DNA from: Paratinospora sagittata
Lineage: Eukaryota > Streptophyta > Magnoliopsida > Ranunculales > Menispermaceae
NCBI GenBank assembly: GCA_035771175.1
Contig: CM069610.1
Location: forward strand, 24,518,501-24,582,500
Reading direction: 5' to 3'
DNA: 64,000 bases
Below are positions 1-11,067 of this stretch, one piece after another. Under the pieces are notes generated by a model, which saw only the letters and a program-made list of their open reading frames with translations, had not been told where the DNA came from and ran no database searches. Positions within the stretch are counted from its first letter, which is position 1. Every line of letters begins with the position of its first letter. Made by a program: the position numbers and the translations under genes.

Positions 1-1160
1 GCACTAGCGCACTATCAGTGTTGATAGCACGCTGATAGGGTTCTATAACAAAACATTTGTTTTTCTGAAAAATTGTCTATATCGCGCTATCCCCTTTGAT
101 ACTTCGCTATAAACCAGTTGCCGTGATCTTTCCATTTTTAGTAAAATGGGCAATAGCGCGCTATAGGCCTCGATAACACGCTATCGGAAAGTCCGCAAAA
201 CTCGAGCTCTCAGGTTTGTGTATATCGATCTGCTATAGCATGCTATCTGTCAATTGAGAACATGATACACAACCAAATAGCACGATATCCACGTCTGAGA
301 AAAAAATCTGATATTTCTAACGAGAAAAATGTGGGCACTTCTGCTTGCTCGATTTTTCTATTCCTTATACAATTTCTCCAGGTTATCTTAATTGAAATAT
401 TCTCTACTAACACCTAGATGATTCTCATTGTCTCGCACGCCCAAAACAACTTTAGATTAAACAATGTTTTGAATTCAAATCATTTTGTACTCTCTTGCCC
501 TTTAACCCGCAACTTCTAATTTTATAAAACACTCATGCTCTGATTTTCAAAAATACAACACACACGATTTTTGCAAGTTAGATTGAGCTTTCCAAAGAGT
601 TTTTCAAGAGAAGAAAGTATTGATTCTTGCATTTGTCAAAACAAGCTTCGAATAGAATCAAAATTGCAATCTGTCTTGATGATAACGTCGTTGATAAGCA
701 AGTCCTTCATTTTATCCTTTTTGTGCTTAGATTTGAAGAGGCTATCCATTGTTTTAAGTTGTAAGTATATGAAGTGGTCTCGGTAAGATAACACAACAAA
801 AAAGAACACATCAAACAATAGCTTTCGAAGTCTACAAAGATCAAGCTCGAAGAACGAAGACATATCTCATGCCTAAGTAAGGCATTAGTTTGATCTTTGG
901 TGTGTAGGGTAACCTCTCGATCAATCTCAACACTAAAACTCTGAAATCTCCAAAGTCTTCAAAATCACTTCGATATAGTATTTCATTTTGAAAAAATGTT
1001 CTCCGAAAGGTTTTAATCATAATTTCAATGAGTTTTGAATTCTTTAAAAGTTTTTAATCTTATACAATATGTTTTGAGTTAATGGAATGGTTCTTGAGTG
1101 TCAAAATATTAATTTTTCAAAGATAAGGCTCTCCAGCAATTTGCCAAAATTTTCCTGAAG
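1..1160 (+). repeat. Satellite unit P1 (1160 bp)
   Basis: First unit, beginning at the window edge by chance of phase. It lacks the 25-bp segment that most units carry between two CACATCAA direct repeats (here only one remains, near 808-815). It has GAATTC twice, at the common site near 470 and at an extra one near 1037. A 71-codon frame at 571-786 and a 75-codon antisense frame at 636-863 are recurring chance frames, not genes. Confidence 0.92.
4..288 (+). repeat. Eight-site palindrome cluster in unit P1
   Basis: Direct-orientation example of the cluster. The 12-bp sites are H 4-15 (CTAGCGCACTAT), G 24-35, F 79-90 (ATATCGCGCTAT), E 99-110 (ATACTTCGCTAT), D 153-164 (perfect ATAGCGCGCTAT), C 173-184, B 235-246 (ATAGCATGCTAT) and A 277-288. 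Spacings are 20, 55, 20, 54, 20, 62 and 42 bp, the exact mirror of the inverted block. Seen directly; a binding role is inference. Confidence 0.85.
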
Positions 1161-2318
1161 GCACTAGCGCACTATAAGTGTTGATAGCACGCTGGTAGGG
1201 TTCTATAACAAAACATTTGTTTTTCTGAAAAATTGTCTATACCGCGCTATCCCCTTTGATACTTCGCTATAAAGCTGTTGCCGTGATCTTTCCATTTTTA
1301 GTAAAATGGGCAATAGCGTGCTATAGGCCTCGATAACACGCTATCGGAATTTACTTAAAACTCGAGCTCTCGGGTTGTGTATATCGACCTGCTATAGCCT
1401 GCTAACTGTCAATTGAGAACATGATACACAACCCAATAGCACGCTATCCACGTCTGAGAAAAAAATCTGATATTTCTAACGAGAAAAATGTGGGCACTTC
1501 TGCTTGCTCGATTTTTCTATTCCTTATACAATTTCTCCAGGTTATCTTAATTGAAATATTCTCTACTAACACCTAGATGATTCTCATTGTCTGCCACCCC
1601 CAAAACAACTTTAGGTTAAACAATGTTTTAAATTCAAATCATTTTGTACTCTCTTGCCCTTTAACCCGCAACTTCTAATTTTATAAAACACTCATGCTCT
1701 GATTTTCAAAAATACAACACACACGATTTTTGCAAGTTAGATTGAGCTTTCCAAAGAGTTTTTCAAGAGAATAAAGTATTGATTCTTGCATTTGTCAAAA
1801 CAAGCTTCGAATAGAATCAAAATTGCAATCTGTCTTGATGATAACGTCGTTGATAAGCAAGTCCTTCATTTTATCCTTTTTGTGCTTAGATTTGAAGAGG
1901 CTATCCATTGTTTTAAGTTGTAAGTATATGAAGTGGTCTCGGTAAGATAACACAACAAAAAGAACACATCAAACAATAGCTTTCGAAGTCTACAAAGATC
2001 AAGCTCGAAGAACGAAGACATATCTCATGCCTAAGTAAGGCATTAGTTTGATCTTTGGTGTGTAGGGTAACCTCTCGATCAATCTCAACACTAAAACTCT
2101 GAAATCTCCAAAGTCTTCAAAATCACTTCGATATAGTATTTCATTTTGAAAAAATGTTTTCCGAAAGGTTTTAATCATAATTTCAATGAGTTTTGAATTC
2201 TTTAAAAGTTTTTAATCTTATACAATATGTTTTGAGTTAATGGAATGGTTCTTGAGTGTCAAAATATTAATTTTACAAAAATAAGGCTATCCAGCAATTT
2301 GCCAAAATTTTCCTGAAG
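1161..2318 (+). repeat. Satellite unit P2 (1158 bp)
   Basis: Also lacks the 25-bp CACATCAA-flanked segment. The recurring 67-71 codon frame is closed here by a GAA to TAA nonsense change near 1772. Variants such as CTGGTAGGG and CCTGCTAACTG are shared with P4 and with the start of P5, separating it from P1 and P3. Confidence 0.92.
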
Positions 2319-3373
2319 GCACTAGCGCACTATCAGTGTTGATAGCACGCTGATAGGGTTCTATAGTAGCGCGCTATAGGCCTCGATAACACGCTATCGG
2401 AAAGTCCGCAAAACTCGAGCTCTCAGGTTTGTGTATATCGATCTGCTATAGCATGCTATCTGTCAATTGAGAACATGATACACAACCAAATAGCACGATA
2501 TCCACGTCTGAGAAAAAAATCTGATATTTCTAACGAGAAAAATGTGGGCACTTCTGCTTGCTCGATTTTTCTATTCCTTATACAATTTCTCCAGGTTATC
2601 TTAATTGAAATATTCTCTACTAACACCTAGATGATTCTCATTGTCTCGCACGCCCAAAACAACTTTAGATTAAACAATGTTTTGAATTCAAATCATTTTG
2701 TACTCTCTTGCCCTTTAACCCGCAACTTCTAATTTTATAAAACACTCATGCTCTGATTTTCAAAAATACAACACACACGATTTTTGCAAGTTAGATTGAG
2801 CTTTCCAAAGAGTTTTTCAAGAGAAGAAAGTATTGATTCTTGCATTTGTCAAAACAAGCTTCGAATAGAATCAAAATTGCAATCTGTCTTGATGATAACG
2901 TCGTTGATAAGCAAGTCCTTCATTTTATCCTTTTTGTGCTTAGATTTGAAGAGGCTATCCATTGTTTTAAGTTGTAAGTATATGAAGTGGTCTCGGTAAG
3001 ATAACACAACAAAAAAGAACACATCAAACAATAGCTTTCGAAGTCTACAAAGATCAAGCTCGAAGAACGAAGACATATCTCATGCCTAAGTAAGGCATTA
3101 GTTTGATCTTTGGTGTGTAGGGTAACCTCTCGATCAATCTCAACACTAAAACTCTGAAATCTCCAAAGTCTTCAAAATCACTTCGATATAGTATTTCATT
3201 TTGAAAAAATGTTTTCCGAAAGGTTTTAATCATAATTTCAATGAGTTTTGAATTCTTTAAAAGTTTTTAATCTTATACAATATGTTTTGAGTTAATGGAA
3301 TGGTTCTTGAGTGTCAAAATATTAATTTTTCAAAGATAAGGCTCTCCAGCAATTTGCCAAAATTTTCCTGAAG
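2319..3373 (+). repeat. Satellite unit P3, internally deleted (1055 bp)
   Basis: Otherwise close to P1 (shift 2213 bp), but about 104 bp of the palindrome cluster is missing at about 2365. The spacer reading GGTTCTATA after site G is joined directly to TAGCGCGCTATAGG of site D, so sites F and E are lost. The 25-bp segment is also absent. Frames at 2784-2999 and 2849-3076 match those of P1. Confidence 0.92.
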
Positions 3374-4559
3374 GCACTAGCGCACTATAAGTGTTGATAG
3401 CACGCTGGTAGGGTTCTATAACAAAACATTTGTTTTTCTGAAAAATTGTCTATACCGCGCTATCCCCTTTGATACTTCGCTATAAAGCTGTTGCCGTGAT
3501 CTTTCCATTTTTAGTAAAATGGGCAATAGCGCGCTATAGGCCTCGATAACACGCTATCGGAATTTACTTAAAACTCGAGCTCTCAGGTTGTGTATATCGA
3601 CCTGCTATAGCCTGCTAACTGTCAATTGAGAACATGATACACAACCCAATAGCACGCCATCCACGTCTGAGAAAAAAATCTGATATTTCTAACGAGAAAA
3701 ATGTGGGCACTTCTGCTTGCTCGATTTTTCTATTCCTTATACAATTTCTCCAGGTTATCTTAATTGAAATATTCTCTACTAACACCTAGATGATTCTCAT
3801 TGTCTGCCACGCCCAAAACAACTTTAGGTTAAACAATGTTTTAATTTCAAATCATTTTGTACTCTCTTGCCCTTTAACCCGTAACTTCTAATTTTATAAA
3901 ACACTCATGCTCTGATTTTCAAAAATACAACACACACGATTTTTGCAAGTTAGATTGAGCTTTCCAAAGAGTTTTTCAAGAGAAGAAAGTATTGATTCTT
4001 GCATTTGTCAAAACAAGCTTCGAATAGAATCAAAATTGCAATCTGTCTTGATGATAACGTCGTTGACAAGCAAGTCCTTCATTTTATCCTTTTTGTGCTT
4101 AGATTTGAAGAGGCTATCCATTGTTTTAAGTTGTAAGTATATATGAAGTGGTCTCGGTAAGATAACACAACAAAAAAGAACACATCAATTGTCTTGCATC
4201 AAGATCACATCAAACAATAGCTTTCGAAGTCTACAAAGATCAAGCTAAAAGAACGAAGACATATCTCATGCCTAACTAAGGCATTAGTTTGATCTTTGGT
4301 GTGTAGGGTAACCTCTCGATCAATCTCAGCACTAAAACTCTGAAATCTGCAATGTCTTCAAAATCACTTCGATATAGTATTTCATTTTGAAAAAATGTTT
4401 TCCGAAAGGTTTTAATCATAATTTCAATGAGTTTTGAATTATTTAAAAGTTTTTAATCTTATACAATATGTTTTGAGTTAATGGAATGGTTCTTGAGTGT
4501 CAAAATATTAATTTTTCAAAGATAAGGCTCTCCAGCAATTTGCCAAAATTTTCCTGAAG
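3374..4559 (+). repeat. Satellite unit P4 (1186 bp, full length)
   Basis: The only full-length unit in the direct block. It retains the 25-bp segment, with CACATCAA on both sides near 4180-4211. The short frame at 3943-4146 is the recurring 67-codon frame. Confidence 0.92.
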
Positions 4560-5718
4560 GCACGAGCGCACTATCTGTGTTGATAGCACGCTGGTAGGGT
4601 TCTATAACAAAACATTTGTTTTTCTGAAAAATTGTCTATACCGCGCTATCCCCTTTGATACTTCGCTATAAAGCTGTTGCCGTGATCTTTCCATTTTTAG
4701 TAAAATGGGCAATAGCGCGCTATAGGCCTCGATAACACGCTATCGGAATCTACTTAAAACTCGAGCTCTCGGGTTGTGTATATCGACCTGCTATAGCCTG
4801 CTAACTGTCAATTGAGAACATGATACACAACCCAATAGCACGATATCCACGTCTGAGAAAAAAATCTGATATTTCTAACGAGAAAAATGTGGGCACTTCT
4901 GCTTGCTCGATTCTTCTATTCCTTATACAATTTCTCCAGGTTATCTTAATTGAAATATTCTCTACTAACACCTAGATGATTCTCATTGTCTCGCACGCCC
5001 AAAACAACTTTAGATTAAACAATGTTTTGAATTCAAATCATTTTGTACTCTCTTGCCCTTTAACCCGCAACTTCTAATTTTATAAAACACTCATGCTCTG
5101 ATTTTCAAAAATACAACACACACGATTTTTGCAAGTTAGATTGAGCTTTCCAAAGAGTTTTTCAAGAGAAGAAAGTATTGATTCTTGCATTTGTCAAAAC
5201 AAGCTTCGAATAGAATCAAAATTGCAATCTGTCTTGATGATAACGTCGTTGATAAGCAAGTCCTTCATTTTATCCTTTTTGTGCTTAGATTTGAAGAGGC
5301 TATCCATTGTTTTAAGTTGTAAGTATATGAAGTGGTCTCGGTAAGATAACACAACAAAAAAGAACACATCAAACAATAGCTTTCGAAGTCTACAAAGATC
5401 AAGCTCGAAGAACGAAGACATATCTCATGCCTAAGTAAGGCATTAGTTTGATCTTTGGTGTGTAGGGTAACCTCTCGATCAATCTCAACACTAAAACTCT
5501 GAAATCTCCAAAGTCTTCAAAATCACTTCGATATAGTATTTCATTTTGAAAAAATGTTTTCCGAAAGGTTTTAATCATAATTTCAATGAGTTTTGAATTC
5601 TTTAAAAGTTTTTAATCTTATACAATATGTTTTGAGTTAATGGAATGGTTCTTGAGTGTCAAAATATTAATTTTTCAAAGATAAGGCTCTCCAGCAATTT
5701 GCCAAAATTTTCCTGAAG
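4560..5718 (+). repeat. Satellite unit P5, mosaic (1159 bp)
   Basis: The landmark has one change (GCACGAGCGC). The palindrome-cluster part matches P2 and P4, while the second half, from roughly 4970, matches P1 and P3 including the missing 25 bp. This is a recombinant unit, as expected from unequal exchange or gene conversion. Confidence 0.9.
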
Positions 5719-7440
5719 GCACTAGCGCACTATAAGTGTTGATAGCACGCTGGTAGGGTTCTATAACAAAACATTTGTTTTTCTGAAAAATTGTCTATAC
5801 CGCGCTATCCCCTTTGATACTTCGCTATAAAGCTGTTGCCGTGATCTTTCCATTTTTAGTAAAATGGGCAATAGCGCGCTATAGGCCTCGATAACACGCT
5901 ATCGGAATTTACTTAAAACTCGAGCTCCCGGGTTGTGTATATCGACCTGCTATAGCCTGCTAACTGTCAATTGAGAACATGATACACAACCCAATAGCAC
6001 GCTATCCACGTTTGAGAAAAAAAACTGATATTTCTAACGAGAAAAATGTGGGCACTTCTGCTTGCACGATTTTTCTATTCCTTATACAATTTCTGCAGGT
6101 TATCTTAATTGAAATATTCTCTACTAACACCTTGATGAATCCCATTGTCTCGCACGCCCAAAACAACTTTAGATTAAACAATGATTTGAATTCAAATCAT
6201 TTTGTACTCTCTTGCCCTTTAACCCGCAACTTCTAATTTTATAAAACCCTCATTCTCTGATTTTCAAAAATACAACACACGATTTTTGCGAGCTAGATTG
6301 AGCTTTCCAAAGAGTTTTTCAAGAGAAGAAAGTATTGATTCTTGTATTTGATACTTCGCTATAAAGCTGTTGCCGTGACCTTTCCATTTCTAATAAATTG
6401 GGCAATACCGCGATATAGGCCTCCATAACACGCTATCGGAAAGTCCGTAAAACACGAGCTCTCGGGTTTGTGTATATCAATCTGCTATCGCCTGCTATCT
6501 GTCAATTGAGAACATGATACACAACCCAATAGCACGCTATCCACGTCTGTGAAAAAAATCTGATATTTCTAACGAGAAAAATGTGGGCACTTCTGCTTGC
6601 TCGATTTTTCTATTCCTTATACAATTTCTCCAGGTTGTCTTAATTGAAATATTCTCTACTAACACCTAGGTGATTCCCGTTGTCTCGCACGCCCAAAACA
6701 ACTTTAGATTAAACAATGTTTTGAATTCAAATCATTTTGTACTCTCTTGCCCTTTAACCCGCAACTTCTAATTTTATAAAACACTCATTCTCTGATTTTC
6801 AAAAATACAACACACACTATTTTTGCAAGTTAGATTGAGCTTTCCAAAGAGTTTTTCTAGAGAAGAAAGTATTGATTCTTGCATTTGTCAAAACAAGCTT
6901 CGAATAGAATCAAAATTGCAATCTGTCTTGATGATAACGTCGTTGATCAGCAAGTCCTTCATTTTATCCCTTTTGTGCTTAGATTTGCAGAGGCTATCAA
7001 TTGTTTTAAGTTGTAAGTATATATGAAGTGGTCTCGGTAAGATAACACAACCAAAAAGAACACATCAATTGTCTTGCATCAAGAACACATCAAACAATAG
7101 CTTTCGAAGTCTACAAAGATCAAGCTAAAAGAACGAAGACAAATCTAATGCCTAAGTAAGGCATTTTGTTTGATCTTTGGTTTGTAGGGTAACCTCTCGA
7201 TCAATCTCAGCACTAAAACTCTGAAATCTGCAAAGTCTTCAAAATCACTTCGATATAGTATTTCATTTTGAAAAAATGTTTTCCGAAAGGTTTTAATCAT
7301 AATTTCAATGTGTTTTGAAATATTTAAAAGTCTTTAATCTTATACAATATGTTTTGAGTTAATGGAATGGTTCTTGAGTGTCAAAATATTAATTTTACAA
7401 AAATAAGGCTATCCAGCAATTTGCCAAGATTTTCCTGAAC
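5719..7440 (+). repeat. Composite unit P6 (two fused partial monomers, 1722 bp)
   Basis: A normal monomer runs from 5719 to about 6350. Where other units read GCATTTGTCAAAAC it continues as TTTGATACTTCGCTAT, which belongs near site E of the palindrome cluster. A second monomer copy, missing its first 90-100 bp, then runs to 7440. The joint at 6347-6350 shares TTTG with both parents. The 85-codon frame at 5979-6236 is an accident of local substitutions. Confidence 0.9.
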
Positions 7441-7600
7441 GCACTAGCGCACTATCCGTGTTGACAGCACGCTGATAGGGTTCTATAACAAAACCTTTGT
7501 TTTTCTGAAAAATTGTCTATACCGCGCTATCCCCTTTGATACTTCGCTATAAAGTTGTTGCCGTGACCTTTCCATTTTTAGTAAAATGGGCAATAGCGCG
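7441..7600 (+). repeat. Truncated unit P7 (160 bp)
   Basis: Last direct-orientation unit. It carries sites H, G, F and E and breaks inside site D, after CAATAGCGCG at 7591-7600, where the inverted block begins. Confidence 0.9.
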
Positions 7601-7606
7601 GTATGC
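7597..7606. other. Inversion joint between the two array orientations
   Basis: Left of the joint, site D of P7 should read ATAGCGCGCTATAGG. After GCGCG the sequence becomes GTATGCCTTACTTAGG, which is the opposite-orientation monomer. GT at 7601-7602 cannot be assigned firmly to either side. No foreign sequence or mobile element is present. Satellite is on both sides, so this is a breakpoint inside the array. Confidence 0.88.
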
Positions 7607-8692
7607 CTTACTTAGGCATGAGATATGTCTTCGTTCTTTTAGCTTGATCTTTCTAGACTTCGAAAACATTTTTTCAAAATGAAATACTATATCGAAGTGA
7701 TTTTGAAGGCTTTGCAGATTTCAGAGTTTTGGTGCTGTGATTGATCGAGAGGTTACCCTACACACCAAAGATCAAACTAATGCCTTACTTAGGCATGAGA
7801 TATGTCTTCTTTCTTTTAGCTTGATCTTTGTAGACTTCGAAAGCTATTGTTTTAATGTGTTCTTGATGCAAGACAATTGATGTGTTCTTTTTGGTTGTGT
7901 TATTTTACCGAGACCACTTCATATATACTTACAACTTAAAACAATGGATAGCCTCTGCAAATCTACGCGCAAAAGGGATAAAATGAAGGACTTGCTGATC
8001 AACGACGTTATCATCAAGACAGATTGCAATTTTGATTCTATTCGAAGCTTGTTTTGACAAATGCAAGAATCAATACTTTCTTCTCTTGAAAAACTCTTTG
8101 GAAAGCTCAATCTAACTTGCAAAAATCGTGTGTGTTGTATTTTTGAAAATCAGAGAATGAGTGTTTTATAAAATTAGAAGTTGCGGGTTAAAGGGCAAGA
8201 GAGTACAAAATGATTTGAATTCAAAACATTGTTTAATCTAAAATTGTTTTGGGCGTGCGAGACAATGGGAATCATCTAGGTGTTAGTAGAGAATAATTCA
8301 ATTAAGATAACCTGGAGAAATTGTATAAGGAAGAGAAAAATCGAGCAAGCAGAAGTGCCCACATTTTTCTCGTTAGAAATATCAGATTTTTTTCTCAGAC
8401 GTGGATAGCGTGCTATTGGGTTGTGTATCATGTTCTCAATTGACAGATAGCATGCTATGGCAGATCGATATACACAAACCCGAGAGCTCGAGTTTTACGG
8501 ACTTTCTGATAGCGTGTTATCAAGGCCTATAGCGCGCTATTGCCCATTTTACTAAAAATGGAAAGATCACGGCAACAGCTTTATAGCGAAGAATCAATGG
8601 GGATAGCGCGGTATAGACAAATTTTCAGAAAAACCAATGTTTTGTTATAGAACCCTATCAGCGTGCTATCAACACTGATAGTGCGCTAGTGC
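7603..8692 (-). repeat. Unit M1, rearranged next to the inversion
   Basis: It begins with a fragment of about 62 bp (GCCTTACTTAGG onward). At about 7658-7666 (CTTCGAAAACATTTTT) it jumps back to an upstream part of the monomer, so the same fragment is read again near 7780-7840. The unit is otherwise ordinary. The frame at 7919-8122 is the recurring 67-codon frame. Confidence 0.88.
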
Positions 8693-9880
8693 CTTCTGGA
8701 AAATTTTGGCAAATTGCTGGATAGCCTTATTTTTGAAGAATTAATATTTTGACACTCAAGAACCATTCCATTAACTCAAAACATATTGTATAAGATTAAA
8801 AACTTTTAAATAATTCCAAACTCATTTAAATTATGATTAAAAACTTTCGGAAAACATTTTTTCAAAATGAAATACTATATCGAAGTGATTTTGAAGACTT
8901 TGCAGATTTCAGAGTTTTAGTGCTGAGATTTATCGAGAGGTTACCCTACACACCAAAGATTAAACTAATGCCTTACTTTGGCATGAGATATGTCTTCGTT
9001 CTTCTAGCTTTATCTTTGTAGACTTCGAATGCTATTGTTTTGATGTGTTCTTGATGCAAGACAATTGATGTGTTCTTTTTGGTTGTGTTATCTTACCGAG
9101 ACCACTTCATATATACTTACAACTTAAAACAATGGATAGCCTCTGCAAATCTACGCGCAAAAGGGATAAAATGAAGGACTTGCTGATCAACGACGTTATC
9201 ATCAAGACAGATTGCAATTTTGATTCTATTCGAGGCTTGTTTTGACAAATGCAAGAATCAATACTTTTTTCTCTTGAAAAACTCTTTGGAAAGCTCAATC
9301 TAACTTGCAAAAATCGTGTGTGTTGTATTTTTGAAAATCAGAGAATGAGTGTTTTATAAAATTAGAAGTTGCGGGTTAAAGGGCAAGAGAGTACAAAATA
9401 ATTTGAATTCAAAACATTGTTTAATCTAAAGTTGTTTTGGGCATGCGAGACAAGAGGAATCATATAGGTGTTAGTAGAGAATATTACAATTTAGATAACC
9501 TGAAAAAATTGTGTAACGAATAGAAAAATCGAGCAAGCAGAAGTGCCCACATTGTTCTTGTTAGAAATATCAAATTTTTGTCTCAGACGTGGATAGCGTG
9601 CTATTGGGTTGTGTATCATGTTCTCAATTGACAGATAGCACGCTATAGCATTTCGATATACACAAACCCGAGAGCTCGAGCTTCACGGACTTTCCGATAG
9701 CGTGTTATCGAGTCCTATATCGCGCTATTGCCCCTTTTACTAAAAATTAAAAGATCACGGCAACAGCTTTATAGCGAAGTATCAAAGGGGATAGCGCGGT
9801 ATAGACAATTTTTCCAAAAAACAAATGTTTTGTTATAGAACCCTATCAGCGTGCTATCAACACTGATAGTGCGCTAGTGC
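8693..9880 (-). repeat. Satellite unit M2 (1188 bp)
   Basis: Subtype with CTTTGGCATGAG and GCTTTATC, which lengthens a + strand frame to 62 codons (8833-9021). Its second half shares AGACAAGAGGAAT and CATATAGG variants with M11, nine units away. Confidence 0.93.
9593..9877 (-). repeat. Eight-site palindrome cluster in unit M2
   Basis: Sites start at A 9593, B 9635, C 9697, D 9717, E 9771, F 9791, G 9846 and H 9866, each 12 bp. Spacings are 42, 62, 20, 54, 20, 55 and 20 bp. Site B is ATAGCACGCTAT and site D is ATATCGCGCTAT. Spacings match unit P1, which is in the opposite block. Confidence 0.85.
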
Positions 9881-11067
9881 CTTCAGGAAAATTTTGGCAA
9901 ATTGCTGGATAGCGTTATTTTTGAAAAATTAATATTTTGACACTTAAGAACCATTCCATTAACTCAAAACATATTGTATAAGATTAAAAACTTTTAAATA
10001 ATTCAAAACTCATTGAAATTATTATTAAAACCTTTCGAAAAACATTTTTTCAAAATAAAATACTATATCGAAGTGATTTTGAAGACTTTGCAGATTTCAG
10101 AGTTTTGGTGCTGAGATTGATCGAGAGGTTACCCTACACACCAAAGATCAAACTAATGCCTTACTTTGGCATGAGATATGTCTTCGTTCTTCTAGCTTTA
10201 TCTTTGTAGACTTCGAAAGCTATTGTTTGATGTGTTCTTGATGCAAGACAATTGATGTGTTCTTTTTTGTTTTGTTATCTTACCGAGACCACTTCATATA
10301 TACTTACAACTAAAAACAATGGATAGCCTCTGCAAATCTAAGCACAAAAGGGATGAAATGAAGAACTTGCTTATCAACGACGTTATCATCAAGTTAGATT
10401 GCAATTTTGATTCTATTCGAAGCTTGTTTTGACAAATGGAAGAATCAATACTTTCTTCTTTTGAAAAACTCTTTGGAAAGCTCAATCTAACTTGCAAAAA
10501 TCGTGTGTGTTGTATATTTGAATATCAGAGAATGAGTGTTTTATAAAATTAGAAGTTGCGGGTTAAAGGGTAAGAGAGTACAAAATGATTTGAATTCAAA
10601 ACATTGTTTAATGTAAAGTTGTTTTGGGCATGCGAGACAATAGGAATCATATAGGTGTTAGTAGAGAATATTTTAATTAAGATAACCTGAAAAAATTGTG
10701 TAAGGAATAGAAAAATCGAGCAAGCAGAAGTGCCCACATTGTTCTAGTTAGAAATATCAGATTTTTGTCTCAGACGTGGATAGCGTGCTATTGGGTTGTG
10801 TATCATGTTCTCAATTGACAGATAGCACGCTATAGCAGATCGATATACACAAACCCGAGAGCTCGAGTTTTATGGACTTTCCGATTGCGTGTTATCGAGG
10901 CCTATAGCGCGCTATTGCCCATTTTACTAAAAATGTAAAGATCACGGCAACAGCTTTATAACGAAGTATCAAAGGGGATAGCGCGCTATAGACAATTTTT
11001 CAGAAAAACAAATGTTTTAATGTAGAACCCTATCAGCGTGCTATCAACACTGGTAGTGCGCTAGTGC
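9881..11067 (-). repeat. Satellite unit M3 (1187 bp)
   Basis: Shares several private variants with M12, 10,673 bp to the right (ACTAAAAACAATGG, AAATGGAAGAATC, AATGTAAAGTTG). The - strand frames at 10294-10497 and 10549-10737 recur there too. The cluster has TTTTAATGTAGAACC in place of TTTTGTTATAGAACC. Confidence 0.93.

Larger units (their letters stand above)
1..7600 (+). repeat. Satellite array, direct block (units P1-P7)
   Basis: Head-to-tail copies of one monomer, phased on the landmark GCACTAGCGC, which starts at 1, 1161, 2319, 3374, 4560 (as GCACGAGCGC), 5719 and 7441. Spacings are 1160, 1158, 1055, 1186, 1159 and 1722 bp, so this block is less regular than the inverted block. P1 and P3 share variants along most of their length, and P2 resembles P4, suggesting a two-unit higher-order repeat. 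P5 is a mosaic: its first part matches P2/P4 and its second part matches P1/P3. There is no space between units for any other gene. Phase is arbitrary. Confidence 0.95.

Noticed and set aside
1..20. CACTA at the monomer start as the end of a CACTA transposon with subterminal repeats
   Set aside because: The dyad cluster does resemble transposase subterminal sites, but I find no matching inverted end in the monomer, no target duplication and no transposase. Kept only as a possible distant origin.
571..786. Recurring 67-71 codon frame seen in most units as a possible gene family
   Set aside because: It is repeated because the DNA is repeated. It is closed by a GAA-to-TAA change in P2, M6, M7, M13, M21 and M23, and frameshifted in M30 and M34, with no sign that the frame is protected. 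No family recognised.
636..863. 75-codon frame opposite the previous one
   Set aside because: Open only where the 25-bp segment is missing and small changes fall right (P1, P3, P5). Most units have a stop part-way.
10555..10570. Telomere-like GGGTTAAAGGG
   Set aside because: One isolated degenerate copy per monomer. No tandem TTTAGGG or TTAGGG tract.
10549..10737. 62-codon - strand frames also at 20036-20224 and 21222-21410
   Set aside because: Found only in related units M3, M11 and M12, and closed in most others. Looks like chance plus duplication.
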